Source of the DNA: 39-52-133 sp035531075
GTDB taxonomy: Bacteria > Pseudomonadota > Gammaproteobacteria > Burkholderiales > Gallionellaceae
Assembly (NCBI GenBank): GCA_035531075.1
Contig: DATKTO010000040.1
Coordinates: 124,001 to 188,000 of the forward strand
Direction: 5' to 3'
Length of the DNA stretch: 64,000 bases
Every line of letters begins with the position of its first letter. Position 1 is the stretch's first letter. Shown here one piece after another: positions 25,667 through 35,413 of the stretch. The notes below the pieces were generated by a model, which ran no database searches, had not been told where the DNA came from, and saw only the letters and a list, made by a program, of their open reading frames with translations. Position numbers and translations under genes: made by a program.

Positions 25667-27586
25667 ATGGTTGCTTTGAAACTTCAGGAAAAAATTACCG
25701 GCCTGCTGCTGTTCTATTTTCTCGTTTCACTGGCCGCGATCAGTTCGACGCTGTACGTGTCCTGGCTGTTGGAAGGCGGTGCCGCGGCGATTAACGATGC
25801 CGGCAGCGAGCGCATGCGTTCGTATCACATTGCTTTCCTGCTTACGCAGCAGGTGCAGCAGCCTTCCGACAGCCTGAGGCAGGCAATCAAAACAGAGATC
25901 GCACAGTTCGAAAAGGTGCTGCTCAACCTTGACCGCGGCGATCCGCGGCGGCCGCTTGCGCTACCCAAGGACAAGGTAGTGCGCGAGCAGATGGGCAAAC
26001 TGCACCAGGCCTGGCGCGCTGATCTAAAGCCTCGTATCCAGCGCATACTCGATACGCCGCAACGTTCGCATCAGGAACTCATGCTGGCAGACTATAAGCA
26101 GGTCGTGGAAAGTTATGTCAGCAATGTGAACGAACTGGTATCGATGGTGGAAAGCAGCAATGCACACGCCGCCACCCTGTTGCGCAGCTTCCAGATAGGC
26201 TTGGTGAGTGTAGCCCTGGTTGGCACGGTGTTGATGATGAATCTGTTTTTGCTGATCGTAGTGCGACCTGTAAACCGCCTGCGTGAGGGTATTCAGCGCA
26301 TGGGCAGGGGGGATTTCGGAGTGCGCCTGCAGGTGACTAAAAAGGACGAATTTGGCGAGCTGGCAGATGGTTTTAACCAGATGGCTGACAAGTTGCAGAA
26401 CCTTTATGTCACGCTGGAACAGCGGGTGGAAGAAAAATCCCGCAGCGTAGAGGTGAAAAATCGTGAGCTGGCTGCACTCTACGATGTTGCTACCTTCCTC
26501 AATTCCTCAACTGCGACAGAACCACTGTGCGGTATTGTGCTGGAAAAGCTTGCTGCGCTGATGGGCGCGCGTGATGGCGTCGTACGCCTGGTCGACAGCA
26601 CGGGAGAGAAGATGCAAATAGTGGCATCGCGCGGGGTTTCGGAAGCCTTCCTTGTCGAGGAGGCTTGTCTTGCTGTCGGCAATTGCCTGTGTGGCGCGGT
26701 GTCGCGTGACGGCATTTCGGTCAGTTCCAACTTTTCCACGCCATCGACACGGCCATTGTTGCATGCCTGCAAACGTGAAGGATTCCAGGGGGTAGTGGCG
26801 GTTCCGATCCGTTCCAAACAGCGGGTAATGGGCATACTCAATCTTTTCTTTGACACGCCGCGAATCTTGCCGCAGTCTGAAGTCAGGCTGCTGGAATCGG
26901 TGGGGCAACATCTCGGCGTCGCCATTGAAAACCAGCGCCTTGTCGCGCGCGAAAAAGAAATGGCGGTGTCCGAGGAGCGCAACCTGCTGGCGCAGGAACT
27001 GCATGACAGCATTGCCCAGTCGCTCGCCTTCCTGAATATTCAGGTACAGCTGCTGCGCACTGATCTGCAACAGGGGCAGGTCGATACCGCATTGCAGGGC
27101 GTGGAGCAAATCAGCGAAGGGGTGCAGGAAAGCTATGACGATGTGCGTGAGCTGCTGGTGCATTTCCGCACGCGCGTGGGCAATGCGGATTTGGGTACCG
27201 CCGTGCGCAGCGCACTGGAGAAGTTTGAGGGGCAGACCGGAATTAACGCTGTCTTTTCACATCAGGGAACAGTGCCTGACCTGTTGCCGGAACAGGTGCT
27301 CCAGGCCATGCATATCGTGCAGGAGTCTCTTTCCAATGTACGCAAGCACGCCAGGGCAAGCCGGGTTGATGTAGCGCTTGAGTGCAACGGGGAGTGCACG
27401 CTTTATATCAATGACAACGGCACCGGGTTCGATGCCGCGCACGATGCCGGTGTTAATCATGTGGGACTGAGCATCATGCGCGAGCGGGCGCACCGTATTG
27501 GCGCAGAGTTCGCGCTGGAATCGCAACCCGGACAGGGTACGCGGGTGCGTCTGGTGCTGCCGCAGGGAAGAGGATCTGAAGCATGA
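25667..27586 (+). CDS. NarX-like nitrate/nitrite sensor histidine kinase
   Basis: 639 residues from the ATG at 25667 (a start at 25592 is possible; neither has a good ribosome-binding site). Membrane helix at about 12-34, then a helical periplasmic domain that opens with AINDAGSERMRSYHIAFLL, matching the nitrate-binding P-box of NarX (AGSLRM in E. coli). A second membrane helix at about 182-203 leads to HAMP, then a GAF-like domain (about 275-425) with a CLAVGNCLCG cysteine cluster. The kinase core is HisKA_3 (EERNLLAQELHDSIAQSLAF, phospho-His in ELHD) and HATPase (NDNGTGFD). Four-base overlap with the NarL-like regulator. Confidence 0.88.
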   Translation: MVALKLQEKITGLLLFYFLVSLAAISSTLYVSWLLEGGAAAINDAGSERMRSYHIAFLLTQQVQQPSDSLRQAIKTEIAQFEKVLLNLDRGDPRRPLALPKDKVVREQMGKLHQAWRADLKPRIQRILDTPQRSHQELMLADYKQVVESYVSNVNELVSMVESSNAHAATLLRSFQIGLVSVALVGTVLMMNLFLLIVVRPVNRLREGIQRMGRGDFGVRLQVTKKDEFGELADGFNQMADKLQNLYVTLEQRVEEKSRSVEVKNRELAALYDVATFLNSSTATEPLCGIVLEKLAALMGARDGVVRLVDSTGEKMQIVASRGVSEAFLVEEACLAVGNCLCGAVSRDGISVSSNFSTPSTRPLLHACKREGFQGVVAVPIRSKQRVMGILNLFFDTPRILPQSEVRLLESVGQHLGVAIENQRLVAREKEMAVSEERNLLAQELHDSIAQSLAFLNIQVQLLRTDLQQGQVDTALQGVEQISEGVQESYDDVRELLVHFRTRVGNADLGTAVRSALEKFEGQTGINAVFSHQGTVPDLLPEQVLQAMHIVQESLSNVRKHARASRVDVALECNGECTLYINDNGTGFDAAHDAGVNHVGLSIMRERAHRIGAEFALESQPGQGTRVRLVLPQGRGSEA

Positions 27587-28239
27587 AACCAATACGCATT
27601 CTGATCGTTGACGATCACACCCTGTTCCGCAGCGGTATCAAGCTGGTATTGCAGCGACATGAAGGGTTTGAGGTGGTAGGCGAGGCTGGCGATGGTCTGG
27701 AAGGCATCAAGCGCGCCAAACAGCTCAAGCCGGATGTGGTTCTGCTCGATCTGCACATGCCCGGCATAGGCGGGCTGGAAGCGCTGCGCGTGCTGGTTGA
27801 AGATGTGCCGGACGCGCAAATTGTCATGCTCACCGTTTCGGAAGATGCTGAAGACCTGATGGACACGTTGCGCGCCGGAGCACGCGGCTACCTGCTGAAA
27901 AATATCGATACGGCGTTTTTAGTGGAATCGATACAGCGGGCCGCGCGCGGCGAATCCGTGATGTCTCCGCTCATCGCACACAAGCTGGCCGATTCCCTGC
28001 GTGCCCCTCCGCCCAAGGACGATGTTGCCGTGGCGGATATCAGTCCGGACAAGTTGTCCCCGCGTGAAAGGCAGATCATCGTCATGCTGGCGCGGGGCGA
28101 CAGCAACAAGGAAATCGCCCAGGCGCTCAGCCTTTCGGAATCCACCATCAAGATTCACGTGCAGGGCATCCTGCGCAAGCTGCACATCGCCAAACGGGTG
28201 CAGGCTGCCGTGTATGCGGTGGCGCATGGACTCATTTAG
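27583..28239 (+). CDS. narL: NarL-family response regulator
   Basis: 218 residues: receiver domain (IRILIVDDHTLFRSGI, phospho-acceptor Asp in VVLLDLHMPG, Thr in MLTVSEDAED, Lys in YLLKN) and a LuxR-type helix-turn-helix (KLSPRERQIIVMLARGDSNK, SLSESTIKIHVQGILRKLHI). Start overlaps the kinase stop (ATGA). It lies directly before the nitrate transport and reductase genes, which it presumably activates with nitrate. Confidence 0.9.
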   Translation: MKPIRILIVDDHTLFRSGIKLVLQRHEGFEVVGEAGDGLEGIKRAKQLKPDVVLLDLHMPGIGGLEALRVLVEDVPDAQIVMLTVSEDAEDLMDTLRAGARGYLLKNIDTAFLVESIQRAARGESVMSPLIAHKLADSLRAPPPKDDVAVADISPDKLSPRERQIIVMLARGDSNKEIAQALSLSESTIKIHVQGILRKLHIAKRVQAAVYAVAHGLI

Positions 28240-28286
28240 AACAACACAAAGTGGCTTTAAAAGCCGCAGCTGCCTGATGGTTTTGT

Positions 28287-28300
28287 TTGAAATATGTCAA
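28287..28300 (+). promoter_or_regulatory. FNR-type box upstream of narK
   Basis: TTGAAATATGTCAA keeps the TTGA-N6-TCAA half-sites of the FNR/ANR family. AT-rich -10-like sequence (TATGTT, 28315-28320) follows. It lies about 180 bases before narK1 and fits oxygen control of nitrate respiration. Confidence 0.6.
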
Positions 28301-28367
28301 TATATTCAATATGTTATGTTATTTTGCCCGGCATTGTTGGCAAATCCATAATTCCCCTGACTAGCCG

Positions 28368-28383
28368 AAAGAACTAGTTCTTT
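28368..28383. promoter_or_regulatory. 16-bp perfect palindrome in the nar promoter region
   Basis: AAAGAACTAGTTCTTT is self-complementary over all 16 bases, in the leader of narK1 about 95 bases before its start. It matches neither NarL heptamers nor an FNR box; candidate operator for an unknown regulator. Confidence 0.5.
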
Positions 28384-28409
28384 TTCCTCTCCCGATATGT
28401 CCTTCTGAC

Positions 28410-28440
28410 GAATAGGCACGCTCTCCCTATAAGCCTATTC
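28410..28440 (+). promoter_or_regulatory. Inverted repeat in the narK leader
   Basis: GAATAGGC and GCCTATTC form an 8-bp inverted repeat with a 15-base spacer, ending 36 bases before narK1. It could be a leader hairpin or a dimeric binding site. Confidence 0.45.
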
Positions 28441-28476
28441 TGGCACTGTAGGTAAATCTCAACAGGGGAGGGCGCC

Positions 28477-29742
28477 ATGGCATCGCAAGAATACAAAGCT
28501 TGGTCGGTAGTCGCAATGAGTACGCTGGCGTTTACGGTGTGCTTCATGATCTGGATGATGTTCGCAGTGATCGGTATTCCGATCAAGAAAATGCTGGATC
28601 TCAATGAAACCCAGTTCGGTATCCTGATCGCGATGCCGGTGCTTACCGGTTCGCTGATCCGCGTGCCGCTGGGTATGTGGACCGATAAATTCGGCGGGCG
28701 GATTGTATTTTTTATCCTGATGTTGTCCACCGTCTTTCCGATTTACATGATTTCCCGCGCCACTGAATACTGGCATTTTCTGGTAACCGGCCTGTTCGTT
28801 GGTGTAGCCGGTGGTTCCTTTACCGTGGGTATCGCCTACTGCGCCCGCTGGTTTCCCAAAAACAAGCAGGGCTTCGCGATGGGCATTTTCGGCGCCGGCA
28901 ATACCGGTGCGGCGGTGACCAAGCTGGTGGCGCCGATTATCGTGCTGGCTTATGGCTGGGCAATGGTGCCACAGATTTATGCGGTGCTGATGCTGGTCAC
29001 CGCCATCCTGTTCTGGTTCTTCACCTTTTCCGATCCCCGCCACAAAGTGGGCAAGAGCGTGACGATCCGCGAACAGCTCGCCGCATTCAAGGACCCCAAG
29101 GTATGGCGCTACAGTCAGTACTATTCCATCGTATTCGGCGGCTATGTTGCCTTGGCGCTGTGGATGACCAAATACTACGTCTCCGAGTACGGTTTTGACC
29201 TCAAGACGGCGGCTCTGCTGGCTGCGGCCTTCAGCATACCCGGTGGCATGCTGCGCGCGGTGGGCGGTTATTTCTCCGACAAGTTCGGTGCACATTCCAT
29301 CACCTGGTGGGTGCTGTGGATTGCGCTGGTCTGCCTGTTCTTCCTGTCCTACCCACAGACGACATTTACCATCCTCACCGTCAGCGGCCCGTCCACTTTC
29401 AGCATAGGGCTTGGCCCGACCTTGTTCACGATCATCATGTTCACCCTGGGTACCGTTTTCGCGATCGGCAAGGCATCCGTCTTTAAATACATCTCCGACG
29501 ATTATCCCAATAATATCGGTGTGATCTCCGGCGTAGTCGGTCTGGCAGGCGGTTTGGGCGGCTTCCTCATGCCGATCATGTTTGGCGCGCTGGTTGATCT
29601 GACCGGTATCCGCTCCTCCGCCTTCATGCTGATGTTTGGCGTCGTGTGGGTATCCCTGATGTGGATGTACTGGACAGAGGTGCGTCCGTTGCATGCGGAA
29701 AAGGAAAAGAATCGCACAAAGCTGGGCGACAGCCTCGAGTGA
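28477..29742 (+). CDS. narK: Nitrate/nitrite transporter NarK, type 1
   Basis: 421 residues, twelve membrane segments, major facilitator of the nitrate/nitrite porter family. Nitrate signature sequences are visible as FTVGIAYCARWFPKNKQGFA and GIFGAGNTGAAVTK in the first half and GVVGLAGGLGGFLMPIMFG in the second, plus the loop 2-3 motif MWTDKFGGR. Short, single-domain NarK1 proteins usually act as proton-nitrate symporters. AGGGGAGGG precedes the ATG. First structural gene of the nar cluster. Confidence 0.92.
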   Translation: MASQEYKAWSVVAMSTLAFTVCFMIWMMFAVIGIPIKKMLDLNETQFGILIAMPVLTGSLIRVPLGMWTDKFGGRIVFFILMLSTVFPIYMISRATEYWHFLVTGLFVGVAGGSFTVGIAYCARWFPKNKQGFAMGIFGAGNTGAAVTKLVAPIIVLAYGWAMVPQIYAVLMLVTAILFWFFTFSDPRHKVGKSVTIREQLAAFKDPKVWRYSQYYSIVFGGYVALALWMTKYYVSEYGFDLKTAALLAAAFSIPGGMLRAVGGYFSDKFGAHSITWWVLWIALVCLFFLSYPQTTFTILTVSGPSTFSIGLGPTLFTIIMFTLGTVFAIGKASVFKYISDDYPNNIGVISGVVGLAGGLGGFLMPIMFGALVDLTGIRSSAFMLMFGVVWVSLMWMYWTEVRPLHAEKEKNRTKLGDSLE

Positions 29743-29806
29743 AGCTGAAGCAAAAGAACAAAATCGAAATAACACTTAGCAAATAACGTTAAACGAGGAG
29801 CAAGAC

Positions 29807-31477
29807 ATGATAAACAAGAAAGAACAACGGGGATCGGTGGGTGTAGACAATTCATCCAGCTACAGTTCTGCTGACATCAAGGAATGGGATGTCGAGAATG
29901 AAGCCTTCTGGGAATCGAAGGGCAAGAAGATAGCCAACCGCAACCTGTGGATTTCGATCCCCAGCCTTTTGCTTGGTTTTGCCATCTGGTTGATGTGGGG
30001 CATCATTACAGTGCAGATGATTAACCTCGGCTTTCCCTTCAAGCCGGCAGAGCTGTTCACGCTGACTGCCATTTCCGGCTTAATGGGGGCAACCTTCCGC
30101 ATTCCGGCATCGTTCTTCATCCGCCTCAGCGGCGGGCGCAACACCATCGTGCTGACGACCGCACTGTTGATGATTCCGGCTTTCGGCGCGGGCATCGCGT
30201 TGCAGGACAAGACCACCCCGCTGTGGGTGTTCCAGATACTGGCGTTCCTGTCCGGCATTGGCGGCGGCAACTTCGCCTGTTCGATGTCCAACATCAGCGG
30301 CTTCTTTCCCAAGCGTTTGCAGGGAACGGCGCTGGGACTCAACGCAGGACTGGGCAATTTCGGCGTGACCACCATGCAGATTCTGATTCCGCTGGTGATG
30401 ACAGCAGGTATTTTTGGTGTAGCGGCCGGTGATCCGATGACGCTGGTCAAAGATTCAGGCTGGATTTTGGGCAAGATCACTGCCGGTACGCCAACCTTTA
30501 TTCAGAATGCCGGCTACGTCTGGATGCTGGCGCTGATTCCACTGGCCGTTATCGGTTTCTTCGGCATGAATAACCTGCTGCCGCTGTCTCCCAAATATGG
30601 CGGTACGCTGGCTGGTTTCGCCAAGATTCTGTACCTGTGGGTGCTGACCAGTATCGTGGGTGCCATTGGCCTTTATCTCTATCTTCCAGCACCTGCCGGT
30701 CTTGGCCTGCTCAACATGTGGGTGGCCTTGCCGTTGATCATGATTGCCGTGGTATTGGTGATGAAGCTGGCAGCCTTCGGCGAGATGAAAGCCGGCATCA
30801 ACAAACAGTTCGAAATCTTTAAAAACAAGCATACCTGGTCGATGTCAGCGCTCTACGTCGTTACCTTCGGTTCGTTCATCGGCTTCTCGATGGCCTTGCC
30901 ATTGTCCATCACCGTGATTTTCGGCGTGCAGCATGTGATTGATCCGGCAACCGGCCTGATGGAGCACACCCTGAAGAATCCCAACGCCCCTTCTGCGCTG
31001 ACCTATGCCTGGATAGGCCCGTTCATCGGCGCGCTGATCCGTCCGGTGGGCGGCTGGATTTCCGACAAGGTTGGCGGTTCCATCGTCACCCAGATTATCT
31101 CTGCGGTCATGGTTGTTGCCTCCGCTGCAGTGGGTTATGTGATGCTGCTGGCCTACAAATCGCCTGCACCGGAAGAATATTTCTTCATCTTCATGGCGCT
31201 GTTCGTGGTGCTGTTCGCCGCCTCCGGCTTGGGTAACGGTTCTACTTTCCGCACTGTGGGCGTGATCTTTGACAGGCAGCAGGCTGGCCCGGTGCTGGGC
31301 TGGACCTCTGCCGTGGCAGCTTATGGCGCGTTCATCGCCCCGGTGGTAATTGGTGCGCAGATCAAGTCCGGCACGCCCGAAAATGCGATGTATGGCTTTG
31401 CAATCTTTTATGCGCTGTGCCTGGTGTTGAACTGGTGGTTCTACCTGCGCAGCGGCTCGGAAATCAAGAATCCGTGA
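29807..31477 (+). CDS. Nitrate/nitrite transporter NarK, type 2
   Basis: 556 residues, longer than NarK1 because of a polar N-terminus (about 45 residues) and extended central loops. Nitrate signatures: GGNFACSMSNISGFFPKRLQ and GLNAGLGNFGVTTMQ, and in the second half GGWISDKVGG and GLGNGSTFRTVGVIF. NarK2-type porters are thought to exchange nitrate for nitrite. The narK1-narK2 tandem in front of narGHJI is a frequent betaproteobacterial arrangement. GAGGAGCAAG precedes the ATG. Confidence 0.92.
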   Translation: MINKKEQRGSVGVDNSSSYSSADIKEWDVENEAFWESKGKKIANRNLWISIPSLLLGFAIWLMWGIITVQMINLGFPFKPAELFTLTAISGLMGATFRIPASFFIRLSGGRNTIVLTTALLMIPAFGAGIALQDKTTPLWVFQILAFLSGIGGGNFACSMSNISGFFPKRLQGTALGLNAGLGNFGVTTMQILIPLVMTAGIFGVAAGDPMTLVKDSGWILGKITAGTPTFIQNAGYVWMLALIPLAVIGFFGMNNLLPLSPKYGGTLAGFAKILYLWVLTSIVGAIGLYLYLPAPAGLGLLNMWVALPLIMIAVVLVMKLAAFGEMKAGINKQFEIFKNKHTWSMSALYVVTFGSFIGFSMALPLSITVIFGVQHVIDPATGLMEHTLKNPNAPSALTYAWIGPFIGALIRPVGGWISDKVGGSIVTQIISAVMVVASAAVGYVMLLAYKSPAPEEYFFIFMALFVVLFAASGLGNGSTFRTVGVIFDRQQAGPVLGWTSAVAAYGAFIAPVVIGAQIKSGTPENAMYGFAIFYALCLVLNWWFYLRSGSEIKNP

Positions 31478-31605
31478 GGCTTTAACGCGCGGATCGGCCG
31501 CATGACGGTGCAGTCCGCAAAACGATGGCCGGCTAAGGCTTTGAGAATACAAATCCCCAAGCCGGGAAGTTTGAACAAAAATATTCACACAGGAGCAAAC
31601 AAGAC

Positions 31606-34600
31606 ATGAGTCACTTTCTCGACAGATTGAAGTTTTTTGAAAGAATCAAGGATACTTTTTCTGACGGCCACGGCATCGTCACCAATGAAGACCGCAACTG
31701 GGAAGATGCATACCGTCACCGCTGGCAACACGACAAGGTGGTGCGCTCCACCCATGGCGTGAACTGTACCGGTGGCTGTTCATGGAAAATTTTTGTGAAG
31801 AACGGCCTGGTATCTTTCGAGATGCAGCAGACCGACTATCCGCGCACTCGCGAAGATCTGCCCAACCATGAGCCGCGCGGCTGCCAGCGCGGTGCGAGCT
31901 TCTCCTGGTATCTGTACAGCCCGCACCGCATCAAGCATCCGCTGATCCGCGGGCGCTTGCTCGATCTGTATCGCGCCGAGCGCAAAACCGGCAAGGATCC
32001 GGTTGAAGCATGGCAAGCCATTCAGGCCGATGACAAGAAGCGCAAGTCCTATGTGGGTGTGCGCGGCCTGGGTGGTTTTGTGCGGGCCGGCTGGGACGAG
32101 ATGACAGAAATCATCGCTGCGGCCAACGTGCACACTATCAAGAAATGGGGACCGGACCGTATTTACGGCTTCTCGCCTATCCCTGCGATGTCGATGATTT
32201 CCTATGCGGCCGGTTCGCGCTACATGTCGCTGATCGGTGGCGCCTGCGGCTCATTCTATGACTGGTACTGCGATCTGCCAGCGGCTTCACCACAGACCTG
32301 GGGTGAACAGACCGACGTGCCGGAATCGGCTGACTGGTACAACTCCACCTACATCATCGTCACCGGTGCCAACCTGCCGATGACGCGCACACCGGATGCA
32401 CACTTCCTGTCCGAGGTGCGTTACAAGGGCACCAAGGTGGTGTCGATGTCTCCCGACTATGCAGAGTATGTGAAGTTCGCCGACCTGTGGATGCCGGTTA
32501 AGCAGGGTACCGACACCGCGGTGTTCCTGGCGATGGGCCATGTGGCGCTAAAAGAATTTTTCATCGACAAGCAGGATCCGTATTTCAGCGAATATGCGCG
32601 TAAATACACCGACTTGCCGATGCAGGTCATCTTGCGCAAATTCGGCGATGGTTATGTGTCAGACCGCAATCTGCGTGCTTCTGACTTCGCCAATAATCTG
32701 GGTGAAAGCAACAACCCAGACTGGAAGACCATTGTCTACGACACAAAGAGCAAATCCTTTGTGGCGCCGAATGGCTCCATCGGTTTTCGCTGGGGTGAAG
32801 AGGGCAAGTGGAACCTGTTGGCCAAGAATGCAGCTGGCCAGCAGGAAATTGAAGCCGAGCTAAGCTGTGTCGGCAGCAAGGACGACGTGGTTTCTGTGGG
32901 CTTCCCGCACTATCAGCCGGGTGAAGACCAGTTGCTGTATCGCAACGTGCCGGTACGCAAGGTGAAGATCGCCAGCGGCGAGGAGGTGCTGGTCACCTCC
33001 GTATTTGACATGCAGATTGCACAATACGGTGTCGATCGCGGTCTCGGCGGCGGCAACGTTGCCAAGTCCTACGATGATGCCAACGTGGCTTACACACCGG
33101 CATGGGCGTCAAAAGTCAGCGGCGTCAAGGCGGCCGACATCGAGCGCACCGGTCGCGAGTTTGCCTACAATGCCTCCAAGACCAAGGGCAAGTCGATGGT
33201 GATCATGGGTGCGGCGATCAACCACTGGTACCACAACGACATGACCTACCGTTCGATCATGAACCTGCTGCATATGTGCGGTTGCGTGGGTCAGAGCGGT
33301 GGCGGCTGGGCGCACTATGTGGGCCAGGAAAAACTGCGTCCTCAGGCAGGCTGGGCACCGATTGCCTTCGCGCTCGACTGGCAGCGTCCGTCACGCCAGA
33401 TGAACTCGACCTCCTACTGGTATTTCCACACCGACCAGTGGCGCTACGAGACCATCAATGCGGATGATTTGATGCATCCCGGTGCCAAGGCCAAATACAA
33501 AGGCTACTCGCTGGCCGACTACAATGTGGTGTCCACGCGCCTCGGCTGGTTGCCCAGCGCGCCGCACTGGAACGCCAATCCGCTGGACCTGGTGAGCGAA
33601 GCTGAAAAAGCCGGTGCGACCGATGAGGCCGGCATCGCCAAGCATATCGTGGGCAAGCTCAAGTCTGGTGAACTTGATGTGGCCTTTGCCGACCCTGACA
33701 ATGAGAAGAACTGGCCGCGCAACCTGTTTGTATGGCGCGCCAACCTGATCGGCTCTTCGGCCAAGGGGCATGAGTACTTCCTCAAACATCTGCTGGGCGC
33801 ACAGAACGGCGTGTTGCAGGAAGGCGGGCTGGGCCGCGACAACAAGGAAATTGTGTGGCATGAGAATGCGCCGATCGGCAAGCTGGACCTGATGGTGGAC
33901 ATCAACTTCCGCCTGAATTCAACCGGCGCCTATTCCGACATCATTCTGCCGACCGCAACCTGGTACGAAAAGAACGACCTCAACACCACCGACATGCATC
34001 CCTTCATCCACCCCTTGTCGGAAGCGGTGTCTCCGGGCTGGGAGTCAAAGTCCGACTGGCAGATTTTCAAGAATATTGCCAAGGCTTTCTCCACCTTGTC
34101 CGAGAAACATCTCGGTATTCGCAAGGACGTGATTGCCTTCCCGATCCAGCATGACTCGGCCTTCGAGATGGCGCAACCTTTCGGCCAGGTCAAGGACTGG
34201 AAAAAAGGCGAGTGTGAGCCGATTCCCGGCAAGACCATGCCGCTATTGAAAGTTGTTGAGCGCAACTTTGGCGATACCTACAAGAAGTTCATTGCCCTTG
34301 GCCCGCTCATGACCAAAATCGGCAATAACGTCAAGGGTATCGAGTGGAACACCGAGCAGGAATACGAAGAGCTGAAGAAGTGTAACCACACGGTGAAAGT
34401 CCCGGGCGTTTCGTTTGGCATGCCTTCGCTGGAAGAAGACATTTCGGTGTGCGAGGCGGTGCTGCGCATGGCGCCGGAAACCAACGGTGAAGTGGCGCAT
34501 AAATCATGGACCGCGCTGTCGAAGAAGACCGGTATCGATCACCATCACCTGTACGCCGGGCGTCATGAAGACAAGATTACCTTCCGTGACATCCAGGCCC

Positions 34601-35361
34601 AGCCGCGCAAGATCATTACCGCACCGACCTGGTCTGGTATCGAGTCCGAGCATGTTTCCTACACCGCCGGCTATACCAATATCCACGAACATATTCCGTT
34701 CCGTACATTGACGGGTCGTGCGCACTTCTATCAGGATCACGAATGGTTCCTCGATTTCGGCGAAGGCTTCTGCACCTTCAAGCCGCCCGTCGATTTCAAG
34801 GCACATGAAATCATTCCGGCCAGCGTGCGCAACAAGCCACACCTGACACTGGCATGGATTACGCCGCACTCCAAGTGGGGTATCCATTCCACCTACCAGG
34901 ACAATCTGCGCATGCTGACCCTGTTCCGCGGCGGACCGTACGTGTGGCTTTCAGAACTGGATGCCAAGTCTATCGGCATTGCGGATAACGACTGGGTGGA
35001 AGCGGTGAACGGCAACGGTGCCACGATGGCCAGAGCAGTGGTGTCACAGCGTATCCCCCGCGGTGTGGCGATGATGTACCACGCACAGGAGAAGAACATC
35101 AACGTGCCGGGTTCTAACTCCACCGGCAAACGCGGCGGTATTCTCAACTCGGTTACACGTGTGACGGTCAAGCCAACCAATATGGTGGGCGGCTATGCGC
35201 AGCTGGCTTACGGTTTCAACTATTACGGTACGGTGGGCAGCCAGCGTGACGAAGTGGTTGTACTGCATCGTGTCGACGATCAGAACATCGACTGGCTGGA
35301 GCGCCCTCTCACTGCAGAGCGTGAGGCGCAGCTCAATCCGATTGGTATCGGTCCACGTTAA
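31606..35361 (+). CDS. narG: Respiratory nitrate reductase alpha subunit
   Basis: 1251 residues, close to the 1247 of E. coli NarG. This cytoplasmic molybdoenzyme reduces nitrate to nitrite. The N-terminal iron-sulfur site is HGVNCTGGCSWKIF (His plus Cys ligands of FS0) with the later Cys in HEPRGCQRGA. The Mo ligand Asp lies in FYDWYCDLPAASPQTWGEQT, which is nearly identical to the E. coli segment. The C-terminal molybdopterin-binding region is intact. No twin-arginine signal, as expected for the membrane-bound cytoplasmic NarGHI. AGGAG lies ten bases upstream. Confidence 0.97.
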   Translation: MSHFLDRLKFFERIKDTFSDGHGIVTNEDRNWEDAYRHRWQHDKVVRSTHGVNCTGGCSWKIFVKNGLVSFEMQQTDYPRTREDLPNHEPRGCQRGASFSWYLYSPHRIKHPLIRGRLLDLYRAERKTGKDPVEAWQAIQADDKKRKSYVGVRGLGGFVRAGWDEMTEIIAAANVHTIKKWGPDRIYGFSPIPAMSMISYAAGSRYMSLIGGACGSFYDWYCDLPAASPQTWGEQTDVPESADWYNSTYIIVTGANLPMTRTPDAHFLSEVRYKGTKVVSMSPDYAEYVKFADLWMPVKQGTDTAVFLAMGHVALKEFFIDKQDPYFSEYARKYTDLPMQVILRKFGDGYVSDRNLRASDFANNLGESNNPDWKTIVYDTKSKSFVAPNGSIGFRWGEEGKWNLLAKNAAGQQEIEAELSCVGSKDDVVSVGFPHYQPGEDQLLYRNVPVRKVKIASGEEVLVTSVFDMQIAQYGVDRGLGGGNVAKSYDDANVAYTPAWASKVSGVKAADIERTGREFAYNASKTKGKSMVIMGAAINHWYHNDMTYRSIMNLLHMCGCVGQSGGGWAHYVGQEKLRPQAGWAPIAFALDWQRPSRQMNSTSYWYFHTDQWRYETINADDLMHPGAKAKYKGYSLADYNVVSTRLGWLPSAPHWNANPLDLVSEAEKAGATDEAGIAKHIVGKLKSGELDVAFADPDNEKNWPRNLFVWRANLIGSSAKGHEYFLKHLLGAQNGVLQEGGLGRDNKEIVWHENAPIGKLDLMVDINFRLNSTGAYSDIILPTATWYEKNDLNTTDMHPFIHPLSEAVSPGWESKSDWQIFKNIAKAFSTLSEKHLGIRKDVIAFPIQHDSAFEMAQPFGQVKDWKKGECEPIPGKTMPLLKVVERNFGDTYKKFIALGPLMTKIGNNVKGIEWNTEQEYEELKKCNHTVKVPGVSFGMPSLEEDISVCEAVLRMAPETNGEVAHKSWTALSKKTGIDHHHLYAGRHEDKITFRDIQAQPRKIITAPTWSGIESEHVSYTAGYTNIHEHIPFRTLTGRAHFYQDHEWFLDFGEGFCTFKPPVDFKAHEIIPASVRNKPHLTLAWITPHSKWGIHSTYQDNLRMLTLFRGGPYVWLSELDAKSIGIADNDWVEAVNGNGATMARAVVSQRIPRGVAMMYHAQEKNINVPGSNSTGKRGGILNSVTRVTVKPTNMVGGYAQLAYGFNYYGTVGSQRDEVVVLHRVDDQNIDWLERPLTAEREAQLNPIGIGPR

Positions 35362-35413
35362 ATGTAGGGCGGGGCAACTATATGTCAGTCCCCGCTAACT
35401 TAGGAGAATTCAA

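Noticed and set aside
28253..28265. GGCTTT-A-AAAGCC as terminator of narL
   Set aside because: A one-base loop cannot form a useful hairpin, and no T-run follows.
28459..29775. Long open frame antisense to narK1
   Set aside because: It mirrors the NarK coding frame, has His/Gln-rich composition typical of antisense shadows and matches no family.
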